Assembly (NCBI GenBank): GCA_964620485.1
Contig: CAZUGU010000007.1
Location: 1-64,000 of the forward strand
DNA length: 64,000 nucleotides
Reading direction: 5' to 3'
From: CAZTUH01 sp964620485
Lineage (GTDB): Bacteria; Pseudomonadota; Gammaproteobacteria; Burkholderiales; Burkholderiaceae_B
Shown here: positions 45,905 to 55,393 of the stretch, piece after piece
Layout: every line of letters begins with the position of its first letter
Numbering within the stretch: the first letter of the stretch is position 1
Translations under genes and position numbers: made by a program
Notes under the pieces: generated by a model
The model's input: only the letters and a program-made list of their open reading frames with translations
Database searches by the model: none
What the model was told of the DNA's origin: nothing

Positions 45905-46290
45905 TCTTCTATTTTTCTCAATGCTTCAGAACTTTATGTAATATTTTAATTTTAATATTATTAATCTAATTGATTAGATCAATCAAATTTAACTAATTAG
46001 ATTAGAGATTAATTTAGATGTAATTCTTTTTTAGAATAAGAATTTACAGTTTAAATAAACAATTTTAAGAATAATAATCTATAACTATAAATTCCTAATT
46101 TTTGTATATTAGATATCATCAAAAAGTATTTGATAATTTCAATTTAACTTTCTTTGTTCGTTATTAGGGAAATTGTTCATTATTAGGGCAAGATTCTTAG
46201 TTCAAATAAATTTTTATAAAAAATAAAAATAATTAAACAGACGAAATAGAAATAAAATTTCAGATAAGTAATTATCATTGTTAACTATAT
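45905..46290. other. Stretch where recN would be expected
   Basis: Relatives carry recN between fur and nadK. About 390 bases are left with no recognisable RecN sequence. A near-direct repeat GTTCGTTATTAGGG / GTTCATTATTAGGG is at about 46156-46189. Confidence 0.5.
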
Positions 46291-47202
46291 TTATTTATAT
46301 AAATCTAAATTAGAATTGGAAAATTTTGGCATAATATTCCAATGAAGCTTTTTTCTTAAAGTAGAGAAAAAACTATAACTAGGTGGATGAATAAATTGTA
46401 TTGTATGTTGTGCACGCTGTACTGTAATACAATCACCAATTTTCAGATTTGACCAAGTTTGTGTGTCAAAGTGAACATTTGCATGCGATTCGGATAATCC
46501 TATTTCTGTCAAAATCATACTTAGTACTCCTGTATCTGATATAACAACAGGTCGATTTGATAATGTCTGTGGAGCAACTGGTACTAAAACTAGTGCGTTT
46601 AAATTCGGATGCAAAATCGGCCCATTTGATGCTAAAGCATATGCTGTAGAACCTGTTGGTGTTGCTATGATAAGACCATCTGCTCTTTGGTTGTACATTA
46701 AAATATTATCAAATTCAACTCGAATTCCAATCATACCTCCTTTGCTTGAGCGATTTAAGACAACATCGTTAAGTGCTGAAGCAGAGTACAATTTTTGATT
46801 TCCGCGCCAAACACTACTTTTTAATAAAGTTCTCTCTTCAACTTGATAGTTTCCTTCTAAAATCAAAGCAATATTTGTATGAATATCTTGAATAGATATA
46901 TCTGTAATAAAACCCAAACGTCCATGATTAATACCGAATAAAGGAACCTTATAAGGAGCTAAATAACGAGCGGCATTTAACACTGTGCCATCCCCACCTA
47001 TAACAATTGCTAAAGAAGCAATTTTGCCAATTTGTTCTAAATTAGCAATTGGATATTTTTTTATTCCAGTAAAACTGGCTGTATTTGATTCGAGTAATAT
47101 TTTTCTTCCTGTTTTAGTCAAAATTCTTGCCAAAAATTTCAATGGAATACTTAGATTCGAATCTTGATATCTTCCGATAATGGCCACAATGGGGAAATAC
47201 AT
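46291..47202 (-). CDS. nadK: NAD kinase
   Basis: Phosphorylates NAD to NADP. 303 aa. Hallmarks: GGDGTVLNAAR (about 69-79), GINHGRLGFITD, ALNDVVLNR, and RADGLIIATPTGSTAYALAS (about 173-192). In relatives hrcA lies between nadK and hemH; only 168 bases remain there, so the HrcA repressor is absent from this locus. Confidence 0.96.
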   Translation of the reverse strand: MYFPIVAIIGRYQDSNLSIPLKFLARILTKTGRKILLESNTASFTGIKKYPIANLEQIGKIASLAIVIGGDGTVLNAARYLAPYKVPLFGINHGRLGFITDISIQDIHTNIALILEGNYQVEERTLLKSSVWRGNQKLYSASALNDVVLNRSSKGGMIGIRVEFDNILMYNQRADGLIIATPTGSTAYALASNGPILHPNLNALVLVPVAPQTLSNRPVVISDTGVLSMILTEIGLSESHANVHFDTQTWSNLKIGDCITVQRAQHTIQFIHPPSYSFFSTLRKKLHWNIMPKFSNSNLDLYK

Positions 47203-47371
47203 AATAAATTGAAATAAGATATGTTTAAGTGTAGTAATTGGAATTAGATTTATTTTTAATATGATATATTTGAAGCTACTTTGAATGTTACCATTAATTA
47301 AGATAACATTAAGTTCAACAGTTGATTATTAACAATAAAATGAATATATATTTGGAATTATCATCGAAAAA

Positions 47372-48460
47372 ATGCAATTGTATAAATTTTTAACGAAATA
47401 TTTTTCTTCCAAGTTTTTTATATCTAAATTTCAGTATCATAATTATGATTACTCAGATAAAATTGATCTATCAAAAGAATCTAATCGAATAGGAATATTG
47501 TTAATTAACCTAGGAACACCCAAAACGCCAAGCCATAGAGATATTCGAAATTATCTAGCAGAATTTCTATCTGATCCAAGAATTATAGAGATTCCTCGCT
47601 GGATTTGGTTGCCTATTCTATATACTTTAATTTTGACAACCAGACCAAGAAAAATTGCATCTAGCTATGCTAGTATTTGGATGAAAGATGGTTCTCCACT
47701 TGCAGTTTATAGTCGTTATCAATCAGATAATATATTAAAATGTTTGAAAGAAAAAGGTTTTGATGTTAATGTTGAACTAGGAATGAGATATGGTGAGCCA
47801 AGTATATCTAGTGCTATGGATAAACTCCGACTATCCGGATGTGAACGATTTTTAATTGTTCCTTTATATCCACAATATTCGACTACTACAAGTGCTAGTG
47901 CTTTTGATGTTGTTAATCAATATATATCAGGATTACGTGACCAACCAGAATTACGCTTTATCAAGCGATTTAATACATTTAATGGATATATATCTTCTAT
48001 AACCAGACAAATTGATACATTTTGGAAAAAAAATGGTAAACCAGAAAAACTCATTATTAGCTTTCATGGTTTACCATCTTATTCAATTAAATTAGGAGAT
48101 CCATATTATATAGACTGTATGAAGACTGGTTATTTACTAAGTAAGCAATTATGTTTAAAACCAGAACAATTTGAAATAACATTTCAAAGTCGTTTTGGAA
48201 TATTACCTTGGATTAAACCTTATACAGATCAAACATTACAAAAATTAGTAACACAAGGTGTTACTAAGATTGACGTAGTTTGCCCAGGTTTTATATCAGA
48301 CTGTTTAGAATCTCTCTATGAAGTCAATCAAGAATATCGAAATTTGTTCTTAGATTCTGGAGGTAGGCAATTTCGCTATATACCTGCATTCAATAAATGT
48401 AATTTCTGGATTAAAAATTTAACATTGCTAATTGAACAACACATACGAGATTGGAAATAA
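47372..48460 (+). CDS. hemH: Ferrochelatase
   Basis: Inserts iron into protoporphyrin IX, the last step of heme synthesis; membrane-associated. 362 aa. LLINLGTPKTPS (about 43-54) and the metal-site histidine in LIISFHGLP (about 226-234) are present, as is the C-terminal VVCPGFISDCLESLYE. An N-terminal extension of about 38 residues precedes the usual start; a later internal start cannot be excluded. The hslR gene found next in relatives is not seen. Confidence 0.94.
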   Translation: MQLYKFLTKYFSSKFFISKFQYHNYDYSDKIDLSKESNRIGILLINLGTPKTPSHRDIRNYLAEFLSDPRIIEIPRWIWLPILYTLILTTRPRKIASSYASIWMKDGSPLAVYSRYQSDNILKCLKEKGFDVNVELGMRYGEPSISSAMDKLRLSGCERFLIVPLYPQYSTTTSASAFDVVNQYISGLRDQPELRFIKRFNTFNGYISSITRQIDTFWKKNGKPEKLIISFHGLPSYSIKLGDPYYIDCMKTGYLLSKQLCLKPEQFEITFQSRFGILPWIKPYTDQTLQKLVTQGVTKIDVVCPGFISDCLESLYEVNQEYRNLFLDSGGRQFRYIPAFNKCNFWIKNLTLLIEQHIRDWK

Positions 48461-48784
48461 AAAGTAAAAACAATGAATGAAATGATTTTCTTATTTTTAA
48501 AAAATAATCTAATTCTGTATTAGTTTTTGTTTTCTAAAAGAAATATTGAAATTTAATATCAACCATCCAACACTATACGGTAGTATAGTGTTTTTCTTTA
48601 ATAATATTTATCTAATTTGACAATTTTTTTATTTTTTACTAATTGGAATATGGATAATAAGAAAATCTTATAAATATCTAATAATTTTTATTATTAATGA
48701 TCAGTTAATAGGTAAGAACTCTTACCAATTGACTACTATCCACTACCCAGCGATCACAAAAAATTAATTTAGTGAGAATATTCT
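48461..48784. other. Interval between hemH and grpE
   Basis: 324 bases without a gene. It carries the hemH terminator (48569-48596) and, just upstream of grpE, an imperfect hairpin (TAGGTAAGA...TCTTACCAA, about 48702-48735). A TTGACA at 48617-48622 could be a -35 element but no good -10 box is at the right distance. Confidence 0.55.
48569..48596 (+). terminator. Intrinsic terminator of hemH
   Basis: 10-bp stem AACACTATAC/GTATAGTGTT with loop GGTA, followed directly by TTTC. A good classic terminator. Confidence 0.85.
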
Positions 48785-49384
48785 ATGAAAGAAATCAAAA
48801 AACCTATTGATCAAGAATTATTAAATTCTAATAAAAAAAATCAGTCCATAAAAGATAAACCTGTTGTATCTGAACAGTTAAAATCAGATCAAATTACAGA
48901 CGATGCCACTGATCTTTATATTCAATTGGAAGAATCAAAAAAGTTAGTTGATGAGCAACGTAATCAAATACTACGTGCTTATGCAGAAATAGAAAATATG
49001 CGTCGCCGTCACCAGGAAGAGATTACAAAAGCACGTAAGTTTAGTATAGAAACTTTTTCAGAAGATTTAATCTCTGTTAAAGATAGTTTAGAAGCTGCTA
49101 TTAATCAAGAAAATCAAACTATCGAAACAATGCAAGATGGTGTTAATGCTATTAACAAACAACTTTCTTCAGCATTTGATCGAAATCATATTCAAGAGAT
49201 AAAACCAGTAAAAGGTGATAAATTTGATCCATGTCTTCATCAAGCAATTTCATCGGTTCCCAATGAAGAAGAGGCTGAAAATTCTGTTGTAAAATTGTTA
49301 CAAAAAGGCTATATGATTTGGGATCGAACTTTACGGCCTGCAATAGTTATTATTTCTTCCGGTCAAACTAAATTGAAGGAATGA
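48785..49384 (+). CDS. grpE: Nucleotide exchange factor GrpE
   Basis: Releases ADP from DnaK. 199 aa. A charged, disordered N-terminus (about 1-45) leads into a long helix with YAEIENMRRRHQEEITKARKF (split by function: helix pairing region about 65-85), then the beta-sheet head with FDPCLHQAIS and the closing RTLRPAIVIIS. It is followed by dnaK and dnaJ on the same strand. Confidence 0.95.
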   Translation: MKEIKKPIDQELLNSNKKNQSIKDKPVVSEQLKSDQITDDATDLYIQLEESKKLVDEQRNQILRAYAEIENMRRRHQEEITKARKFSIETFSEDLISVKDSLEAAINQENQTIETMQDGVNAINKQLSSAFDRNHIQEIKPVKGDKFDPCLHQAISSVPNEEEAENSVVKLLQKGYMIWDRTLRPAIVIISSGQTKLKE

Positions 49385-49418
49385 TCAGATATTCTTATGA
49401 AGAAGAAGTGAAAATATT

Positions 49419-49447
49419 CTTGAAAACTGTGTTGCTAGCCCCATTTA
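49419..49447 (+). promoter_or_regulatory. Sigma-32 (heat-shock) type promoter of dnaK
   Basis: CTTGAAA (49419-49425), a 13-base spacer, then CCCCATTTA (49439-49447). Both boxes match the RpoH consensus. It lies 94 bases before the dnaK start. No CIRCE operator is seen here, in line with the missing hrcA. Confidence 0.88.
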
Positions 49448-49540
49448 GTCTGTAAATATTCTATCTCTTTTATTTTTTATTTCTTTATTTATTTATCTAG
49501 TTATTTGAATTGTTTATATGTTGGATCAAGGTAAAACATC

Positions 49541-51466
49541 ATGGAAAAAATTATTGGTATCGATTTAGGCACCACTAACAGTTGTGTTGCTGTTGTAGAT
49601 GGTGGTAAGGCTAAGATTATTGAAAATGCCGAAGGCACACGTACCACGCCATCGATTGTTGCCTATATGGATGATGGAGAGATTCTAATTGGATCTCCAG
49701 CAAAACGTCAGGCAGTTACAAATCCAAAGAATACGTTGCACGCTGTTAAACGCTTAATTGGTCGAAAGTTTGACGAAAAATCAGTGCAAAAAGATATTAA
49801 TCTTATGCCATATTCTATTGTTAAAGCAGATAATGGTGATGCTTGGGTTGAAGTGCGTGGAAAAAAAATAGCACCTCCGCAAGTTTCCGCAGAAGTTTTG
49901 AGAAAAATGAAAAAAACTGCAGAAGATTATTTAGGAACAGAAGTTACTGAAGCGGTTATTACTGTTCCAGCCTATTTTAATGATAGCCAAAGACAGGCTA
50001 CTAAAGATGCAGGGCGGATTGCCGGATTAGAAGTCAAACGTATTATTAACGAGCCAACAGCTGCTGCTTTAGCGTTTGGTCTTGATAAAGTCGGAAAAAG
50101 TGAACGAAAAATTGTTATTTACGATCTAGGTGGGGGAACATTCGATGTATCTATTATCGAAATTGCTGACGTTGATGGGGAAAGACAATTTGAGGTTCTT
50201 TCAACAAATGGAGACACTTTTCTTGGAGGTGAAGATTTTGACCAACGACTCATTGAGCACATAATTAACGAATTTAAAAAAGAAAAGGGAATAGACTTAT
50301 CAAAAGATATTTTAGCTTTACAACGTTTAAAAGAATCAGCTGAAAAAGCGAAGATTGAACTTTCTTCAGCGCAACAAACTGAAATAAATCTTCCTTATAT
50401 TACTGCTGATGCATCCGGACCAAAGCATTTAAATTTGAAAATAACTCGTACAAAGTTTGAATCTCTAGTTGAAGAACTAATAAAGCGTAGTATTGAACCA
50501 TGTCGTCTTGCTATTCAGGATGCTGGTGTAAGCACATCTCAAATAGATGATGTTGTTTTAGTTGGCGGTATGACTCGCATGCCAAAGGTACAGGAAGAGG
50601 TTAAGAAATTTTTTAATAGAGATCCTCGTAGAGATGTCAATCCAGATGAAGCCGTAGCAGCTGGAGCTGCTATTCAAGGTTCTGTTTTATCTGGAGATCG
50701 ACAAGATGTTCTTTTACTAGATGTCACGCCATTGTCTTTAGGAATTGAAACCTTAGGAGGCGTTATGACTAAAATGATTCAAAAGAATACTACTATTCCA
50801 ACACGATTTTCTCAAACATTTTCGACTGCAGAAGATAATCAACCTGCTGTAACAATTAAGGTATATCAAGGTGAACGCGAGATTGCTGCTGGCAATAAGG
50901 CTCTTGGTGAATTTAATCTCGAAGGTATTCCTCCATCACCAAGAGGTATACCTCAAATTGAAGTAACTTTTGACATAGATGCTAACGGTATTCTTCATGT
51001 TTCTGCAAAAGATAAAGGTACGGGTAAAGAAAATAAAATTACAATTAAAGCAAATTCAGGTCTATCCGAATCAGAAATTCAAAAGATGATTAAAGATGCG
51101 GAAGAAAATGCCGAGGAAGACCACAGAATTGCCGAACTTTCCCTATTACGCAATAAGGCTGATGGATTAGTTCAAACTACACGTAAGTCTTTGACTGAAT
51201 ATGGAGATAAAATCGAAACTTCTGAAAAAGAAAAAATCGAAGCTGCTATAAAGGATTTAGAAAATGTTTTGCAAAATGGTGATAAAGCTACTATTGATGC
51301 AAAAATTGAAGCATTATCATCTGTTTCACAGAAACTAGGTGAAAAAATGTACGAAAGTATCCAAAAAGAAAAATCCTCACAAGAATCTGAAAAAAGCAAT
51401 GCAAAACCAAAAGATGATACTGTGGTTGATGCTGATTTTAAAGAAGTAAAACGTGATGAATCGTAA
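49541..51466 (+). CDS. dnaK: Chaperone DnaK (Hsp70)
   Basis: ATP-driven chaperone, 641 aa, full length. N-terminal ATPase with GIDLGTTNSCVAV (about 6-18), IINEPTAAALAFGLDK, and IYDLGGGTFDVSI; the gamma-proteobacterial-type insert is present. The substrate domain starts after about 385 (LLLDVTPLSLGIET), and the C-terminal tail ends with a KDDTVVDADFKEV motif as in other DnaK proteins. It has its own heat-shock promoter. Confidence 0.98.
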   Translation: MEKIIGIDLGTTNSCVAVVDGGKAKIIENAEGTRTTPSIVAYMDDGEILIGSPAKRQAVTNPKNTLHAVKRLIGRKFDEKSVQKDINLMPYSIVKADNGDAWVEVRGKKIAPPQVSAEVLRKMKKTAEDYLGTEVTEAVITVPAYFNDSQRQATKDAGRIAGLEVKRIINEPTAAALAFGLDKVGKSERKIVIYDLGGGTFDVSIIEIADVDGERQFEVLSTNGDTFLGGEDFDQRLIEHIINEFKKEKGIDLSKDILALQRLKESAEKAKIELSSAQQTEINLPYITADASGPKHLNLKITRTKFESLVEELIKRSIEPCRLAIQDAGVSTSQIDDVVLVGGMTRMPKVQEEVKKFFNRDPRRDVNPDEAVAAGAAIQGSVLSGDRQDVLLLDVTPLSLGIETLGGVMTKMIQKNTTIPTRFSQTFSTAEDNQPAVTIKVYQGEREIAAGNKALGEFNLEGIPPSPRGIPQIEVTFDIDANGILHVSAKDKGTGKENKITIKANSGLSESEIQKMIKDAEENAEEDHRIAELSLLRNKADGLVQTTRKSLTEYGDKIETSEKEKIEAAIKDLENVLQNGDKATIDAKIEALSSVSQKLGEKMYESIQKEKSSQESEKSNAKPKDDTVVDADFKEVKRDES

Positions 51467-51483
51467 GTTTTATTTTGTTATTT

Positions 51484-51532
51484 TCTTTCTGTTCTTCTGT
51501 AATTTTGATTGCAGAAGAACAGAAAGATTTTT
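51484..51532 (+). terminator. Terminator between dnaK and dnaJ
   Basis: 16-bp perfect stem (TCTTTCTGTTCTTCTG and complement) with a 12-base loop, followed by TTTTT. It may end part of the dnaK transcripts so that dnaJ is made at a lower level. Confidence 0.8.
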
Positions 51533-51566
51533 AAAAGATGACTCTTTTATATAGAGTCCATTAGTT

Positions 51567-52712
51567 ATGGCGAAACGTGATTTCTATGAAGTGTTAGGTG
51601 TTGCAAAAAACGCTTCTGACAGCGAACTAAAAAAAGCTTATCGTAAGATGGCAATGAAATATCATCCTGATCGTAATCCAAATGTTAAAGGAGGAGAGGA
51701 AAGATTTAAAGAAATTAAAGAAGCATACGAAATTCTAAGTGATTCACAAAGACGAGCTGCTTACGACCGCTACGGTCATGCAGGGATAGATGCAAGTGCA
51801 TCAGGAATGGATAGTGCTGATGCATCTGGTATGAGTGGCGGATTTTCTGATGCCTTTGGTGATATTTTTGGAGAAATATTTGGAAGCAGTACATCAAATA
51901 GACGCAGCGGAGCACACGGTCAGCGTGGTTCAGATTTAAAATACTCTCTTGAAATTACACTAGAACAAGCTGCTAGTGGATATAATACAGAAGTTCGAGT
52001 CCCAAGTTGGGAAAACTGTGAAATTTGTCATGGAAGTGGTTCTAAACCTGGTACTAAGCCTAAAACATGTAGAACCTGCAATGGTGCAGGTATAGTGCGT
52101 ATGCAACAAGGTTTTTTTAGTATTCAGCAAACTTGTCCAACTTGCCATGGTAACGGAAAAGAAATTATTGATACTTGTAACAACTGCAAAGGTATAGGAC
52201 GAATTCGTCGTAATAAAACTTTGCAAGTAAGTATTCCTGCAGGAATTGATGATGGGATGCGAATAAGATCTTCTGGGAATGGAGAGCCAGGTATTAATGG
52301 TGGCCCTATGGGAGATCTGTATGTTGAAATACATATTAAAAAACATAAAATATTTCAACGTGATGGTGAAGATTTACATTGTGAGCTAACAATTCCATTC
52401 ACATCAGCAGCGTTAGGTGGAAATTTTCAAGTACCTACATTAACTGGAAAAGCTGAAATTTTAATACCTGAAGGAACTCAATCAGGAAAAACCTTTCGAC
52501 TTCGAGGAAAGGGAGTACGTGCTGTTCGTGGAAATTATCCTGGTGATTTATATTGTCATGTTTTGGTTGAAACTCCTGTTCGTCTTAATGACGAACAAAA
52601 GAATATTTTGCGTCAATTTGAAGCATCACTTAATGATGGTAGTTATCGTCATTCACCGCAAAGTAAATCTTGGACTGATCGAGTTAAAGAATTTTTTAGT
52701 CAACTCGTTTAG
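51567..52712 (+). CDS. dnaJ: Chaperone DnaJ (Hsp40)
   Basis: Co-chaperone of DnaK, 381 aa. J-domain with the HPD triad (MKYHPDRNP), a Gly/Ser-rich linker (about 75-115), four CxxCxGxG zinc repeats (CEICHGSG, CRTCNGAG, CPTCHGNG, CNNCKGIG), then the C-terminal substrate domains. All parts are intact. Confidence 0.97.
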   Translation: MAKRDFYEVLGVAKNASDSELKKAYRKMAMKYHPDRNPNVKGGEERFKEIKEAYEILSDSQRRAAYDRYGHAGIDASASGMDSADASGMSGGFSDAFGDIFGEIFGSSTSNRRSGAHGQRGSDLKYSLEITLEQAASGYNTEVRVPSWENCEICHGSGSKPGTKPKTCRTCNGAGIVRMQQGFFSIQQTCPTCHGNGKEIIDTCNNCKGIGRIRRNKTLQVSIPAGIDDGMRIRSSGNGEPGINGGPMGDLYVEIHIKKHKIFQRDGEDLHCELTIPFTSAALGGNFQVPTLTGKAEILIPEGTQSGKTFRLRGKGVRAVRGNYPGDLYCHVLVETPVRLNDEQKNILRQFEASLNDGSYRHSPQSKSWTDRVKEFFSQLV

Positions 52713-52781
52713 AATCTTAGAATAAGATGGTTATAAAAAATGATGAGATCATTGATGAAATATTTTTAATAAGTGAATTTT

Positions 52782-52970
52782 ATGTCAAGTTATTATGAAT
52801 CAGAAATTACACTTTTTCTAAAAAATTATAAGAAAATTAACCCAAATATTGAATTTGATCAGAAAAATGGAAGATCTAGACTTTGGGATAAAAAACAGAA
52901 TTTAGAAATTTTGCAAGGATTTTATTATTCTGATATACCACAAAAATCTTATGTATACCAAGAAGATTAA
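52782..52970 (+). CDS. DUF3460 family protein
   Basis: 62 aa from the ATG at 52782 (MSSYYESEITLFL); an in-frame GTG 9 bases upstream is less likely. The pattern YESEI--FL, a GR--LWDK core and a C-terminal P-K-YVYQ is that of a short uncharacterised family found in Burkholderiales. Function unknown. Its survival in a reduced genome suggests it matters. It follows dnaJ; the last codons form the left arm of a hairpin at 52953-52999. Confidence 0.8.
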   Translation: MSSYYESEITLFLKNYKKINPNIEFDQKNGRSRLWDKKQNLEILQGFYYSDIPQKSYVYQED

Positions 52971-52999
52971 ATTTTATGTTCTTGATCTTCTTGGTATAC
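52953..52999. terminator. Hairpin between DUF3460 gene and thiE relic
   Basis: 15-bp perfect arms (GTATACCAAGAAGAT and complement) with a 17-base loop. The left arm is the end of the DUF3460 gene. It could serve both convergent units. Confidence 0.6.
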
Positions 53000-53002
53000 G
53001 AA

Positions 53003-53600
53003 TTAAAATTGAAAGCAGATATATATAATTTTCTGCTGATTTCTAAAATCAGAAGATAGAAAAATACAAGGAATAACTGCAATACTATCTATGCACGATT
53101 TTCTAATTAAATTAAGAGCATTGACTGGGATAATATTATCGATTGTTATAACAGTAGGTCTGGTATTTTTATAATTTTTCACTAAATTTTTTGCTTGAAT
53201 TAATATATTTAGTGTATTTAGTATAATGCTTGCTGTTTTTAGCTTAATTGATGATGAGAGAATAGAGCTAAAAGTCAGTAATTTACTATAGCATCTAACA
53301 TTCCTTTTGCATGATCAAGATAAAAAAATCCTGTTTTTTATTAAAATATTGCGATTTTTAATAATCTATATGCACACCATTTGCTTCTATTTGCATTGAA
53401 AGTTGCAAATAATCATTAATTATAAATATAAAATAAAGATCTTTACAAACATTTAATTTTTTGTTTATATTGCTAGCGAATTGGTTTTGCGCTGAAATTG
53501 CAATACGCTCATACCGAATGTGATTGTTTCTTCTATATCAGATATTAAATAATCTATATCATTGAAATGTCATATAAAATCTTAGGAAGATGTAAGATTT
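53003..53600 (-). pseudogene. thiE: thiE pseudogene (thiamine-phosphate synthase)
   Basis: On the minus strand ThiE segments appear in order but in different frames. From the 5' end: HFNDIDYLISDIEETITFG and SVLQFQRK (family TP-WNDTDRL, TVLQYRRK), then FIIND-LQLSMQIEANGVHI (FIVNDDVALALALDADGVHL), a stop, and a 100-codon open 3' part with PTVITIDNIIPVNALNLI and CIDSIAVIPCIF (PVVAIGGITPENA, ADAVAVISAIF), ending at 53003. Several stops and frameshifts make it non-functional. thiE beside rubredoxin fits the Bordetella order. Thiamine-dependent SucA remains, so thiamine must be imported or made another way. Confidence 0.88.
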
Positions 53601-53718
53601 TTTCCATATAATTTTTTCCATATAAATTAAATTAATCTATAAAATTAGAGAATCATTAAATAATTACTTTTTTATAAAATAAAAGGATTATTAAATAATA
53701 ATACAAAAAAGAGAGCCT

Positions 53719-53883
53719 ATGCGTACCTGGATGTGTTTAATTTGTGGTTGGATTTATGATGAAGAGGCAGGTTTACCTGAAGAAGGCCTAGAACCTGGTA
53801 CAAAATGGGAAGATATTTCTCCATATTGGACTTGTCCAGAGTGTGGCGCACGTAAAGAAGATTTTGAATTGATAGAAATTTAA
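53719..53883 (+). CDS. Rubredoxin
   Basis: 54-aa iron protein for electron transfer. The two iron-binding pairs are CLICG (Cys6, Cys9) and CPECG (Cys39, Cys42), with the typical WIYDEEAGLPEEGLEPGTKW between them. In relatives it is followed by algH and ruvX; only 165 bases separate it from ruvX here, so algH is gone. The redox partner is not visible in the window. Confidence 0.95.
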   Translation: MRTWMCLICGWIYDEEAGLPEEGLEPGTKWEDISPYWTCPECGARKEDFELIEI

Positions 53884-54048
53884 ATTAGTAGAATTTTATA
53901 TTCTGTAAATTCTAACTTTTCTCTTTTTGATTCAAACTAGATTTATATTTGGATTTGGTATCTTTGCATTTTATTGACATTTACTAATTTTGATTAATAG
54001 TTAGCTTAGTCTAATTATTTGATGATATTTTAAATATACACTAGACCA

Positions 54049-54447
54049 ATGATACATGAAATTTTACTAGCATTTGATTTTGGAGAAAAAAAAATAGGAG
54101 TTGCCATTGGCAATTCATTAACACGACAAGCTCGACCATTGAGTATTATATTAGAAAAAACAAAAATTGGGAGATTTTTAAAAATTGAGAAATTATTAAA
54201 AGAATGGGAGCCATATCGTATAATAATCGGTCTTTCATTAGATTCGAATGGAAAAGAACAACTAATAACCCATCATTGTTATCGATTTGCCCGACAGATT
54301 CGTGCACGATATGGTTTAAATACTGAATTAATAAATGAGCATGGATCAAGCTTAGAAGCTCAAGATTCTTTAAATACTAATGAAATGGATGATGCAGTAG
54401 CTGCTTCAATTATTTTGCAACGATACTTTGACTCTTTATCTTTGTAA
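54049..54447 (+). CDS. ruvX: Putative pre-16S rRNA nuclease RuvX/YqgF
   Basis: Holliday-junction-resolvase-like nuclease implicated in 16S rRNA 5' maturation. 132 aa. The first catalytic aspartate is in LLAFDFGEKKIGVAIGN; the C-terminal pair is in EMDDAVAASIILQRY. The usual DER-TS motif before SVEA reads INEHGSSLEA (Asp to Asn, Arg to His), which may weaken catalysis. In relatives pyrR-pyrB follow; they are absent. Confidence 0.88.
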   Translation: MIHEILLAFDFGEKKIGVAIGNSLTRQARPLSIILEKTKIGRFLKIEKLLKEWEPYRIIIGLSLDSNGKEQLITHHCYRFARQIRARYGLNTELINEHGSSLEAQDSLNTNEMDDAVAASIILQRYFDSLSL

Positions 54448-54565
54448 AACAGATATCTTTATGAAGATAGAGAGTGTACATTTAATAATTAACTGATAAT
54501 TTATATTTTACGATTATTAGATAAATTGAAATGTCGTAAAGGATTAATAAACTAAATATAGAGAA

Positions 54566-55393
54566 TTATCGGTTAGAGTTAGGTATTTGAATTAATTTTC
54601 TATCGTGTAAACGCATTGCAGTTAAATATCTTCCCCAAACACATCCAGTATCTAAACAAATGACATTTCTTTGCATTAAAAGTCCTAATGCTGACCAATG
54701 CCCGAATAAAATTGTAGTTTTATTTGAAATGATAGAACTATTTAATATTTTAAACCATGGTATTAGATTCTTAGATTGATAATCTAAAATATTGTTCTTA
54801 TTAGAAAAATTCATGTGGCCATTTATTTCACAAAAACGTATCCGAGTAAGAGCATTAATAATGACACGCATTCTTTGTATACCCGTATAACTATCTTTCC
54901 AATCAGTAGGTTCATTACCGTATATTCTCTTTAAGTTTTTTTTCCAGTTTGGACTGCGTAATAAATTTTGAACTTCAGCAGCTAAAGATAATGTCTTAGA
55001 AATATCCCATTCAGGTAAAATACCAGCATGAACCATTAGATGATTATGTTCAAAATGAGCCAGGGGACGAAATCGTAACCAATTGATTAAATCATTTGAA
55101 TCTGAAGCACTCAGAATGCTATCGATAGTATCTAATTTAGATTTTTTATGTATATCAGCAGCGAGTACTAAAAGATGTAAATCATGATTTCCTAATACAG
55201 AAATACTACGACTATCAAGATAATTGATAATATAGCGCAGAGTTTCTAAAGATTGAGGACCTCTATTAATGAGATCTCCTACAAACCAGAATTTAGTTAA
55301 GGACTTTCCAATGATTTCGGGATGCATTAAAAGTTGTTGAAATTGTTCATAGCAGCCCTGTATATCACCAACTACCCAAATGTCATTTTTCAT
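54566..55393 (-). CDS. apaH: Diadenosine tetraphosphatase
   Basis: Symmetric Ap4A hydrolase that also acts on capped RNA ends. 275 aa. Calcineurin-like metal motifs GDIQGCYEQF (residues 9-18), FVGDLINRGPQSLET and LGNHDLHLL, then FGHWSALGL and CLDTGCVWG near the C-terminus. All are intact. It is convergent with ruvX. Confidence 0.94.
   Translation of the reverse strand: MKNDIWVVGDIQGCYEQFQQLLMHPEIIGKSLTKFWFVGDLINRGPQSLETLRYIINYLDSRSISVLGNHDLHLLVLAADIHKKSKLDTIDSILSASDSNDLINWLRFRPLAHFEHNHLMVHAGILPEWDISKTLSLAAEVQNLLRSPNWKKNLKRIYGNEPTDWKDSYTGIQRMRVIINALTRIRFCEINGHMNFSNKNNILDYQSKNLIPWFKILNSSIISNKTTILFGHWSALGLLMQRNVICLDTGCVWGRYLTAMRLHDRKLIQIPNSNR

Noticed and set aside
48617..48645. TTGACA as a sigma-70 promoter for grpE
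   Set aside because: No acceptable -10 box at 16-18 bases; a TAATTG is the best, and the downstream GGATAAT is too far.
51960..52358. Long open frame antisense to dnaJ (132 codons)
   Set aside because: Mirror of the dnaJ Cys/Gly repeats; no independent support.
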